Shown here: positions 7,011-13,596 of the stretch, piece by piece
How positions within the stretch are numbered: the first letter of the stretch is position 1
Layout of the letters: the number at the start of each line of letters is the position of its first letter
Virus record (IMG/VR): IMGVR_UViG_3300020182_000008
Span: 62,001-126,000 of that record
DNA: 64,000 nucleotides
Strand: one strand, 5' to 3'
Origin: a virus
Made by a program: the position numbers and the translations under genes
The notes under the pieces: generated by a model
Seen by the model: the letters and a program-made list of their open reading frames with translations, nothing else
Databases searched by the model: none
What the model was told of the DNA's origin: nothing

Positions 7011-7126
7011 GGGATGCTCCCACGTTAGCCGCGGTCCATCGATGGTGCGGGGCCGGGTAAAGGAGTGTTGATGGATTAAGAGATCTATAACAGATCTACA
7101 CATCGATTAATATATACGAATATACT

Positions 7127-7243
7127 ATGATAAACAGTGGCCGAGAATGGGATTTTATTGAGGATGCATGGACATGCACATGCGGAGCATTAAACGCAGC
7201 TTATTTAGAAAAATGTGGAAATTGTGAAAAAGAAAAAAATTAG
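7127..7243 (+). CDS. RanBP2-type zinc-finger mini-protein (38 aa)
   Basis: The product ends in AWTCTCGALNAAYLEKCGNC, which fits the RanBP2/NZF zinc-finger pattern W-x-C...C-x3-N-x6-C-x2-C, except that the first cysteine pair is separated by one residue instead of two to four. Such fingers bind RNA or protein partners. A promoter is not obvious, but the motif is unlikely to arise by chance. Overlaps a basic ORF at its 3' end. Confidence 0.55.
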   Translation: MINSGREWDFIEDAWTCTCGALNAAYLEKCGNCEKEKN

Positions 7244-7373
7244 TTTAGAACAAGTAGAATTAGAGAGAGATCTATGGAACGCCGCGCTCCGTACCCCTCC
7301 TCCCTATACCCCTAAGACTAAATATACTCGTAAGGGTAAAACCCGTTTTAATCCTTTTCGACGTGAGGACTGA
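7224..7373 (+). CDS. small basic hypothetical protein (49 aa, GTG start)
   Basis: GTG at 7224, overlapping the zinc-finger ORF by 20 nt in another frame; TGA at 7371-7373. MKKKKISLEQVELERDLW at the start, then a proline/lysine/arginine-rich tail ending NPFRRED. No ATG is available in frame, and support is limited to a clean frame and basic composition like that of neighbouring small ORFs. Confidence 0.35.
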   Translation: MKKKKISLEQVELERDLWNAALRTPPPYTPKTKYTRKGKTRFNPFRRED

Positions 7374-7411
7374 AATCTTAATCTTCTTTTTTAAAAAAAA
7401 TTTTTATATCG

Positions 7412-7963
7412 ATGAATTTTATTAGACATAATCCGTTTTTTCATGAGTATGATTTTCCTGTTAGTAAAGTGCTAGAAAAATATGGGGATGAATTAATTGA
7501 GCTTTATAAAACAACACCACGCCCTAAAGATACTCATAATATTTTATTAGAAAACCAAAAAATTTATAATTACCTCTCTCCTAATTTTTATAAACTTATT
7601 CAGTATTGGTATAATGTTCCTTTTCCTAAAGAATTTGTGAATATAGCATTATATGTTCAAGATAAAATTAACTATAAAAGTGTATTCCATTCCCATATCG
7701 ATAAAGGAATTACACAGACTGCTTTAACTGCTACTTTTTATCTCCATGATTTAAAAGATGATGAGGGTGGTGAAATTGAAATAGCTATCCCTTCAGACCC
7801 ACCTATTAAAATCAAAACTCAAAAAGATAAAATATACCTTTTCCCTAATTGGTTATTACATAGACCTCTTCCTCAAACCTCAAATAATATAAGAATATGT
7901 TTTAATTGGGGATATATAACAGACAAAAAATTTATACATAGAACTTCGGGAGACGCTTGGTAA
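7412..7963 (+). CDS. 2-oxoglutarate/Fe(II) oxygenase-like protein
   Basis: 183 aa. Iron-binding H93-S-H95 in SVFHSHIDKG, strand TALTATFYLHDL, the turn DDEGGEIEIAIPSD, and KIYLFPNWLLHRPLP with distal H150; R161 in NNIRICFNWGY is the likely 2-oxoglutarate contact. A complete catalytic set, resembling phage prolyl-hydroxylase-like proteins. Substrate unknown. Lies alone between small ORFs and a lipoprotein gene. Confidence 0.7.
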   Translation: MNFIRHNPFFHEYDFPVSKVLEKYGDELIELYKTTPRPKDTHNILLENQKIYNYLSPNFYKLIQYWYNVPFPKEFVNIALYVQDKINYKSVFHSHIDKGITQTALTATFYLHDLKDDEGGEIEIAIPSDPPIKIKTQKDKIYLFPNWLLHRPLPQTSNNIRICFNWGYITDKKFIHRTSGDAW

Positions 7964-7987
7964 TCTAAATTTTTGTTCGTATATTTA
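7956..7987 (+). promoter_or_regulatory. early-type promoter, CTTG-N20-TATATTTA
   Basis: CTTG at 7956-7959 (within the end of the oxygenase gene), 20 nt, TATATTTA at 7980-7987 in TTCGTATATTTACC. The lipoprotein ATG follows at 8011 with AAAGG upstream. Confidence 0.65.
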
Positions 7988-8010
7988 CCCGAATTTAAAA
8001 GGTTATATAT

Positions 8011-8550
8011 ATGAAAACAGGTGAATGGATATTATTCCTATTATTATGCTTATTAGTCGCAATATCATGCGATACACCCCAATTTGAAGAAGAATTATAC
8101 TATGAACACGAGCGTGTTGAGGCTAGAGCCTTCGCTACTACTAATGGTTCCCAGGACTATATACAAACAATTTACTTAGATACTCTTGAATCATTTACCT
8201 ACACAAAAATCTATGCCGAATCAACCGATATGGCCGAACATCAGAAATACAATGGTGAGGCTAATATACGAGCTACTTTCTCTACTGATAAACATTGGTA
8301 TTATAGCGACGGTATTTTTCATGATTATCCTGTTTATTATGTTTATCCTACTAGCGTTAGGTTTGTGGAACCTGCAAGTAATCACCAATACGAACCATCC
8401 GAATTGGCTCTCTTTACTCAACAAATGGTTGGACCAATACCTAGATCGGCAATTATAAACCGCGAGCAAGTTAAAATTTATATGGATGTATCATATGATG
8501 GAGAATATCACGTTAAAGATTCGTTATTAATTGAATTACGCCCAAGATAG
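8011..8550 (+). CDS. predicted lipoprotein
   Basis: 179 aa. Type II signal peptide: positively charged start, hydrophobic ILFLLLCLLV, lipobox VAISC with lipidated C20, then DTPQFEEE. The aspartate/acidic stretch after the cysteine resembles Bacteroidota surface-export signals. The mature part is beta-rich with repeated Tyr-containing strands (YYSDGIFHDYPVYYVYP). An early-expressed phage lipoprotein may act in superinfection exclusion; that is inference, and no family was recognised. Confidence 0.65.
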   Translation: MKTGEWILFLLLCLLVAISCDTPQFEEELYYEHERVEARAFATTNGSQDYIQTIYLDTLESFTYTKIYAESTDMAEHQKYNGEANIRATFSTDKHWYYSDGIFHDYPVYYVYPTSVRFVEPASNHQYEPSELALFTQQMVGPIPRSAIINREQVKIYMDVSYDGEYHVKDSLLIELRPR

Positions 8551-8627
8551 TATATACGTATTGTTGAATATACTCATAGTAAGTTAGCTTTTTCGCTGAG
8601 GAGTCTACTGAGTCAAATTTAAAAGTT

Positions 8628-9116
8628 ATGTTAAAAAGAATAAATAAACAAGAAGCTGAAAAATATATTTCGATTAAAGAAGATTATACCGGTGGTGGTT
8701 TAGAGAATGCTGCTTTTTTTACCTTAACCCCCTCTACTAATAAAAAATATCCCTCTAGTGAGGGTTGGGAGGATGTTACTTATTATACCCCACGTAAGAA
8801 AAATATGTTTGTTGAAAGGGGAGAGGGAGACCAATGGGTTTATATTTTATCTAACCCTACTACCCCTAATCTACTTAAAATAGGGTATACTAAATTAGAT
8901 CCTGATACTCGAGCAGCGCAAATTTCTCGTGCTACGGGTGTCGCATTACCATACAAAGTAGAGTGGGCTTTTAAGTGTTTTAACGGTGAGCAATTAGAAG
9001 GTGAGGTACACCGTTATTTAAATGAGTATCGCGTTAATAATAACCGAGAATTTTTTGAAATAGAATTAACTGAAGCTAAGAAAGCTGTAATGAAATTAGG
9101 AGAAAATTATGTTTAA
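8628..9116 (+). CDS. T5orf172 / GIY-YIG-related protein
   Basis: 162 aa. From about residue 63 the pattern WVYILSNPTTPNLLKIGYT, then DTRAAQISRATGVALPYKV, EGEVHRYLNEYR and REFFEI matches the T5orf172/MUG113 family, a GIY-YIG-fold group found in phages (YIL, KIGxT, R, E..H). The preceding 60 residues are a separate N-terminal extension. Likely a DNA-binding or nuclease protein; catalytic role unproven. A weak promoter (TTG 8561, TAGCTTTT 8585) may precede it. Overlaps the next gene by 8 nt. Confidence 0.75.
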   Translation: MLKRINKQEAEKYISIKEDYTGGGLENAAFFTLTPSTNKKYPSSEGWEDVTYYTPRKKNMFVERGEGDQWVYILSNPTTPNLLKIGYTKLDPDTRAAQISRATGVALPYKVEWAFKCFNGEQLEGEVHRYLNEYRVNNNREFFEIELTEAKKAVMKLGENYV

Positions 9117-9381
9117 TTTAGAAGATACACTTAACGAATTAGAAAAAGACTTTAAAGAAGTTAACAAGATGAAATTTGGTCTTTTAGCTGCTTCTTTAGA
9201 ACCATTTGATTTCTTATATCAGGATGTAAATGGTAAAAAGGCATATGAAACTCTAGAGGAAAATCAAAGAAAAGAAATACTTTCCTCTTTAAAAGGAGAT
9301 TTGTTACCTTTATTTGAAGAAAACAAATATAAAGAAGGAATAGAAAAGGTAAAGTCTTTAATAAAGGATTTGGAGAAGTAA
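9109..9381 (+). CDS. small helical hypothetical protein (90 aa)
   Basis: Starts MFNLEDTLNELEKDFKEV and continues as charged amphipathic helices to KSLIKDLEK. A GGAGAAAATT Shine-Dalgarno-like stretch lies just before the ATG, inside the preceding gene. Translationally coupled to the T5orf172 protein and perhaps a partner of it. No family recognised. Confidence 0.6.
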   Translation: MFNLEDTLNELEKDFKEVNKMKFGLLAASLEPFDFLYQDVNGKKAYETLEENQRKEILSSLKGDLLPLFEENKYKEGIEKVKSLIKDLEK

Positions 9382-9427
9382 AAAATGTCCATTACCTTGG
9401 GGGTACGGTTGATTTTAAAAAATAAAA

Positions 9428-9760
9428 ATGGTAGAAGAGAAAATAGGAAAAAAAGGGGAGGGGGAAATAACGGTTTATTCACTTCCATATTGTGATTATT
9501 GTAATTTGTTAAAGGGCACCCTTGACAAATTAGAAATCCCCTATACAGATATAGATGTTGATACAAATGTTTTAATGGGTGATTGGTTAGAAAATAACCT
9601 TAAAACCGAATCCTATCCTATTATATACTTCAGAAAATCCCCAGGAGAATATATTTATATACTATCCGAAACAAACTTGGAATCCCTAAATAGCGTTCGT
9701 ATATTTAACACAATCGAGGAAGCTATAGAAATCCTTGCACAATATTATTATGAGATATAA
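9428..9760 (+). CDS. glutaredoxin
   Basis: 110 aa. Thioredoxin-fold start EITVYSLPYCDYC with the redox pair C22-x-x-C25, LLKGTLDKLEIPYTDIDVD, and the cis-proline in ESYPIIYF (about residue 63). Probably supplies electrons to a phage or host ribonucleotide reductase, as T4 NrdC does. The C-terminal part is less typical and codes, within its DNA, for the promoter of the following operon. Confidence 0.85.
   Translation: MVEEKIGKKGEGEITVYSLPYCDYCNLLKGTLDKLEIPYTDIDVDTNVLMGDWLENNLKTESYPIIYFRKSPGEYIYILSETNLESLNSVRIFNTIEEAIEILAQYYYEI
9676..9708 (+). promoter_or_regulatory. early-type promoter inside the glutaredoxin gene
   Basis: CTTG at 9676-9679, 21 nt, TATATTTA at 9701-9708 in TTCGTATATTTAAC. 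Lies within coding sequence (encodes SVRIFN) and 42 nt before the ATG at 9750, so it could drive the HD-protein/late-sigma operon independently. Confidence 0.5.
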
Positions 9761-9923
9761 AGAATTAATAGAACGACAATTAACACAAGTTGCTAACCAG
9801 CTTAATGTTTTAAAGCATCACTCACAACGTGGTGAACACGTTCAAGTAAATCAAACGATTGACAATATAAAAGAAATTTTAGAGCAGTCACAAACTTATT
9901 TAAACAACGAAACACAACAATAA
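9750..9923 (+). CDS. small coiled-coil protein (57 aa)
   Basis: From the ATG at 9750 (a TTG at 9735 would add five residues). MRYKELIERQLTQVANQLNVL then heptads to QTYLNNETQQ; one helical hairpin or coiled coil is expected. Overlaps the glutaredoxin stop by 11 nt and shares a base with the HD gene start. Function unknown. Confidence 0.55.
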   Translation: MRYKELIERQLTQVANQLNVLKHHSQRGEHVQVNQTIDNIKEILEQSQTYLNNETQQ

Positions 9924-10678
9924 TGGTTTTAACAGCGGAGCAAATTAAGGATAACTATGAGGTACTCCTTAAGGGTATTGATAAATACGTTACTGGGGAT
10001 CGTAAACAGCAGTTTCTAGACTTTTATAATAGTTTAGACGAACGTATTGCCCTGCTCCCAGCCTCTCACAAGAAGGCGTATCACAATTGTTTTCCCGGGG
10101 GTTATGTTGAACACGTTATACGTGTAATTACTGCCGCATTTAAAATAAGTGCTATATGGCAGGAAATGGGAACAAGAGATACGTATACTGAAGAAGAGCT
10201 ATTTGTCTCCGCTTTAAACCATGATTTAGGTAAAATTGGATCTCTAGAACACACTTCTGTTTTCCCATCTCAGGATGAATGGAGAAAGAAAAATCTAGGT
10301 GAAATGTATACCTTTAATACTGCAAACGAATACATGACGGTCCCAGACCGCTCTTTATTCTTATTACAACAAGCAGGAATCCAACTTACAACTAACGAGT
10401 GGATTGCTATAAAAACACACGATGGTTTATACGATCAGGCAAATGAATCTTACCTTAAAGGGTTTATGCCCGAGACTAAACCTCGTACTTCACTTCCCTT
10501 TATTTTACACCAGGCTGACCTTATGGCAGCGCGAATTGAGTTTGAACGCGAATGGTTGGATAAATTTGGCAAATCCCAACCTAAGGAAAAAACTACAAAA
10601 CAGGATCGAGTTAATACTAACTTAGATAAAATAGGTTCTAAAGATAACAATTTAATGGATTTAGTAAAGAATCTCTAA
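9923..10678 (+). CDS. HD-domain metal-dependent phosphohydrolase
   Basis: 251 aa. HD-superfamily motifs are in order: H64 in FPGGYVEHVIRV, H100-D101 in SALNHDLGKIG, a THDGLYD segment and a late aspartate in HQADLMAARIEFE. The family cleaves phosphoester bonds in nucleotides (dNTPase, 5'-nucleotidase, cyclic nucleotide or alarmone hydrolysis). The neighbouring glutaredoxin hints at nucleotide metabolism; clearing a host signalling nucleotide is an alternative. Translationally coupled on both sides. Confidence 0.75.
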   Translation: MVLTAEQIKDNYEVLLKGIDKYVTGDRKQQFLDFYNSLDERIALLPASHKKAYHNCFPGGYVEHVIRVITAAFKISAIWQEMGTRDTYTEEELFVSALNHDLGKIGSLEHTSVFPSQDEWRKKNLGEMYTFNTANEYMTVPDRSLFLLQQAGIQLTTNEWIAIKTHDGLYDQANESYLKGFMPETKPRTSLPFILHQADLMAARIEFEREWLDKFGKSQPKEKTTKQDRVNTNLDKIGSKDNNLMDLVKNL

Positions 10679-10963
10679 ATGACTACAACCACTATTATTT
10701 TAATCAATGTTGGTATCCTCACTTTCGGGGTCATTTCCTATATTATTTGGAATTTGATGCGTAAAAATGAGAAACTAGAAGATGCTGTCAATAAACGAGA
10801 CGAGTATATAGATGCTATGTCTTTAATAATGACCGAATCTAATCGTAAAATTAAGGAAATTGATTCAAAACAAATATTCGAATCAGACGATGAAATAGGG
10901 TGGTTTTTTAAGGGCATAAAGGAGATTCAAGAACTTATAAACGAGTACAACACCCAAAGATAA
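10679..10963 (+). CDS. membrane-anchored coiled-coil protein (94 aa)
   Basis: N-terminal membrane helix TIILINVGILTFGVISYIIW (about 5-24), then a basic RKNEK stop-transfer and a charged helix (KLEDAVNKRDEYIDAMSLI). N-out or N-in topology cannot be told. Sits between the HD protein and the late sigma factor with one-base spacing. No named family. Confidence 0.6.
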   Translation: MTTTTIILINVGILTFGVISYIIWNLMRKNEKLEDAVNKRDEYIDAMSLIMTESNRKIKEIDSKQIFESDDEIGWFFKGIKEIQELINEYNTQR

Positions 10964-11773
10964 ATGGATCTCCCAATAGACGAGAGCCTTCAGGGCAACA
11001 TTCTAACCCCTCCAAAACGAGACGAGGGGCCTATGTATACCAAAAAAGGTACATTACGCCAAAGACGACCAAAAACAAAAAATCAATATTTTACAGCTGA
11101 TACTGAGGAAGCAATCATCGAGTATTTAAATACTACTGATGAACGTTTGCGTAATAAAATATATAACGAACGTATATGGTATGGCTTCCATAAGCTAACA
11201 GAAAACATCATTCATACATTCAAATTTTACTATACAGAGGTAGAAACTATAGGAGAATTACAACATGAAGTAACAGCTTTCCTTTTAGAGAAACTTCACT
11301 TATATAAACAAGATAAAGGTAAAGCCTTTTCTTATTTCGGTACTATCGCCAAACGTTATTTAATTCTATATAATAATAATAATTATAAAAAACTAAAACA
11401 ACGAGCCGAAGTAGATGCTATAGATAACGATCAGTCAATTACAATTGATATCATTAATAACCATTCAGATTTAGATAAATCTAAAGACGAGGCAACCGAG
11501 TTTATAGAATATCTTTTAAAATACATGGATTTATATTTGTTTGATCATTTTCCAAAGGAAGAAGATGCTCGGACAGCCGATGCTATTATGGAATTATTCC
11601 GTAAAAGAGAAAATATAGAATTATTTAATAAAAAAGCTATATATATTTATATACGCGAAATGACAGATCAATCTACTCCTCAAATTACTAAAGTAATTAA
11701 GAAAATGAGAAAAGTATATAAAAAGTTGATGACCCAATACATTGAAACGGGAGCTGTTAGTATGAGGTTCTAA
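10964..11773 (+). CDS. 55: late-transcription sigma factor, T4 gp55-like
   Basis: 269 aa. After a basic, proline-rich N-terminus, residues about 60-140 form a sigma-region-2-like helical block: NKIYNERIWYGFHKLTENI, LQHEVTAFLLEKLHLY, and KGKAFSYFGTIAKRYLI, comparable with the AYITQACFNAF segment of T4 gp55. A C-terminal helical part (ITKVIKKMRKVYKKLM) may be a region-4-like or clamp-binding tail. In T4, gp55 directs host polymerase to a bare -10 late box together with the sliding clamp. Here it would recognise the (A/T)ATATTTATA boxes found before structural genes. Longer than T4 gp55 (about 185 aa). Confidence 0.7.
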   Translation: MDLPIDESLQGNILTPPKRDEGPMYTKKGTLRQRRPKTKNQYFTADTEEAIIEYLNTTDERLRNKIYNERIWYGFHKLTENIIHTFKFYYTEVETIGELQHEVTAFLLEKLHLYKQDKGKAFSYFGTIAKRYLILYNNNNYKKLKQRAEVDAIDNDQSITIDIINNHSDLDKSKDEATEFIEYLLKYMDLYLFDHFPKEEDARTADAIMELFRKRENIELFNKKAIYIYIREMTDQSTPQITKVIKKMRKVYKKLMTQYIETGAVSMRF

Positions 11774-11787
11774 ATCTCTAGTATATC

Positions 11788-11797
11788 TATATTTATA
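11788..11797 (+). promoter_or_regulatory. late promoter box TATATTTATA
   Basis: TATATTTATA, 15 nt before the ATG at 11813 and right after the late sigma gene; no TTG at the -33 distance. Start of the tail module. Confidence 0.55.
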
Positions 11798-11812
11798 TCC
11801 AAAGCACCGCTT

Positions 11813-12172
11813 ATGGATTTTTCGCAAGTAAATTTATTTGGAAAGAAAAGTTTCTCTGATTTATTAAAAGAGATACATACTAATCAAAAGGATAAAGAAG
11901 TTCAATTACGTTCGTTAATTGAAGGACTAAAACCATTAATCACCGATCCAGGTGAGGCAACAATGATTGTTCCATTAATTAAGGAATATATGGAATTAGC
12001 CATCAAAAACGATGATGCCCTAATTAAAATGGCAGGTATCGTTCAACGTGCTATGAATAGTAAGATGGCTGATACAGACGAGATACTTTCAGATGAAGAC
12101 AAAGAGATGTTATTTAGCTCTCTCCAAGAATTAGATAAAAAAGTAGAAGAAATAAAGGTAGAGGATGAGTAA
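11813..12172 (+). CDS. helical hypothetical protein, first gene of tail module
   Basis: 119 aa, MDFSQVNLFGKKSFSDLLKE at the start, all-helical with an acidic C-terminus (KVEEIKVEDE). Preceded by a late box and overlapping the spike gene by 8 nt, so it is expressed with tail genes; a baseplate assembly chaperone or tail component would fit the context. No sequence family recognised. Confidence 0.55.
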   Translation: MDFSQVNLFGKKSFSDLLKEIHTNQKDKEVQLRSLIEGLKPLITDPGEATMIVPLIKEYMELAIKNDDALIKMAGIVQRAMNSKMADTDEILSDEDKEMLFSSLQELDKKVEEIKVEDE

Positions 12173-13166
12173 AAATTTTCCTACTTTAGGGAACTCCGCT
12201 ATTGCATCAAAAACACCCTCACTATCTAAAACGGATAGTAACAAATTATTTTTTGCTAGGGTAATTGATGTTAATATCGAACCATCTAGTGATGGTCAAT
12301 CTATCTTTCAAACATCTGGAGGATGGTCGGCTATTGGGTGTATCAAATTTGAAACACTTAACCGCTCATCCAATCAACCCGGAAATATTTTTCCACAAGG
12401 TAATATAGCTATACCTTTAGATAACAACATTAAAAAAATCCCTGCTTTAAACGAGATTGTTCTTATACATCCTGGTCCTTCACCTAAAGAACTTCAAGCA
12501 GGAGACAACGATACAGTTCAATATTTTTATTCTACAACTACAGTTTGGAATAGAAGTCATTTGAATATGCTCCCTTCACCTAACAGTTCAGCTACACAAA
12601 CTAAAAATAATATAGATGTGCAAGCTGTAAGTTTAGGTATAGAAAATACAGAAGAACAAGTAGTAGTAGAACCATCCCCAGGTAAAACCTTTATAGAAAA
12701 ATCTACAATACGTAATTTATATCCTGTAGAAGGTGATGTTTTAATAGAAGGACGTTTTGGGAATTCACTTCGTTTTTCTTCTACAGCTAAAGTATCGGGA
12801 AGTGATACTCAAAGCCCATGGAGTGAAGAAGGTTCAGATGGCAAACCAATTACTATATTAAGAAATGGACAAGGTTCAGAAGATGCATTTAATAATTGGT
12901 TTCCTATATATGAGGATATACAAGCTGATAATTCATCAATTTACCTTACCTCAGGACAAACCATACCTGTTGCACTAGCTTCAACAAATTTTGCGTCTTT
13001 TGGTGTAGATGCTACACCTATTGCTAATACTACGAAGTTAATTCAAGAAGTACAAGTAAATGGTCCAACAGTATCACCTAAAGAAGCAGATTCTACAGGT
13101 AGTGTTTCGGATATTATCAACCAAGAACCAGATTTATCAACAGAAAATACAGGATCAAATGGCTGA
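12165..13166 (+). CDS. putative baseplate hub/spike protein (gp5-like OB-fold region)
   Basis: 333 aa. Residues about 25-120 look like a beta-barrel (FFARVIDVNIEPSSDG, GCIKFETLNR, IPALNEIVLIHPGP), comparable with the OB-fold of gp5/VgrG proteins. Around 195-235 comes PVEGDVLIEGRFGNSLRF, then GSDGKPITILRNGQG, a pattern I associate with the gp5-like proteins of marine T4-like phages. No lysozyme domain is visible, unlike T4 gp5. The Ser/Thr-rich C-terminus overlaps the following beta-helix gene by 8 nt. Confidence 0.5.
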   Translation: MSKNFPTLGNSAIASKTPSLSKTDSNKLFFARVIDVNIEPSSDGQSIFQTSGGWSAIGCIKFETLNRSSNQPGNIFPQGNIAIPLDNNIKKIPALNEIVLIHPGPSPKELQAGDNDTVQYFYSTTTVWNRSHLNMLPSPNSSATQTKNNIDVQAVSLGIENTEEQVVVEPSPGKTFIEKSTIRNLYPVEGDVLIEGRFGNSLRFSSTAKVSGSDTQSPWSEEGSDGKPITILRNGQGSEDAFNNWFPIYEDIQADNSSIYLTSGQTIPVALASTNFASFGVDATPIANTTKLIQEVQVNGPTVSPKEADSTGSVSDIINQEPDLSTENTGSNG

Positions 13167-13596
13167 AGAAAAGAAAAAAAAATACCAACCCGAATTTCCG
13201 TATAGAGGTAACCAAATTATTATAGATTCTGATAGAGTTTTACTTAATTCTAAGGAAGATTCAACATTTATTGTAGGAAAAAAAGCAGTGGGCATATCTT
13301 CTGGTGGAACTATTAACTTAGATAGCGATGATAAATGTATAATTAATTCACCTGAAATAAGATTAGGCTTAGATGCATCACATCCTTTAGTATATGGTGA
13401 TGAATTAGCAAATCTATTAAATCAATTTTGTGTTATAATGACCGAAACTGTAGTTCCTGATATGAAGGATGCTGTTGATAGTAATGGAACAAAAGTAACT
13501 GGGGTAGCTACAGCAGCTATAGGAATGGAAAAAGCAATTAAAGGTTTAAATGATGGTTTATCAAAAATATTATCAACCACAAACTTTACTAGATAA
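13159..13596 (+). CDS. putative spike-tip / beta-helix protein (gp5 C-terminal-like)
   Basis: 145 aa from the ATG at 13159, which overlaps the upstream gene by 8 nt; a start at 13060 would overlap by more than 100 nt. After a lysine-rich start, residues 15-75 show short repeated strands (NQIIIDSDRVLLNSKED, FIVGKKAVGIS, GTINLDSDD, CIINSPEIRLG) typical of the triple-stranded beta-helix in gp5/VgrG spikes. It ends with a helix (VYGDELANLLNQF). This suggests the gp5 functions are split between two genes. Confidence 0.55.
   Translation: MAEEKKKKYQPEFPYRGNQIIIDSDRVLLNSKEDSTFIVGKKAVGISSGGTINLDSDDKCIINSPEIRLGLDASHPLVYGDELANLLNQFCVIMTETVVPDMKDAVDSNGTKVTGVATAAIGMEKAIKGLNDGLSKILSTTNFTR

Noticed and set aside
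8186-8458. 90-aa + frame and 82-aa reverse frame within the lipoprotein gene
   Set aside because: Both lie inside the lipoprotein gene, which has a clear signal peptide and promoter; hydrophobic content of the + frame comes from AT-rich codons read out of phase.
10422-10650. Internal frames on both strands within the HD-domain gene
   Set aside because: Shadow frames; the HD motifs are in the 251-aa frame.
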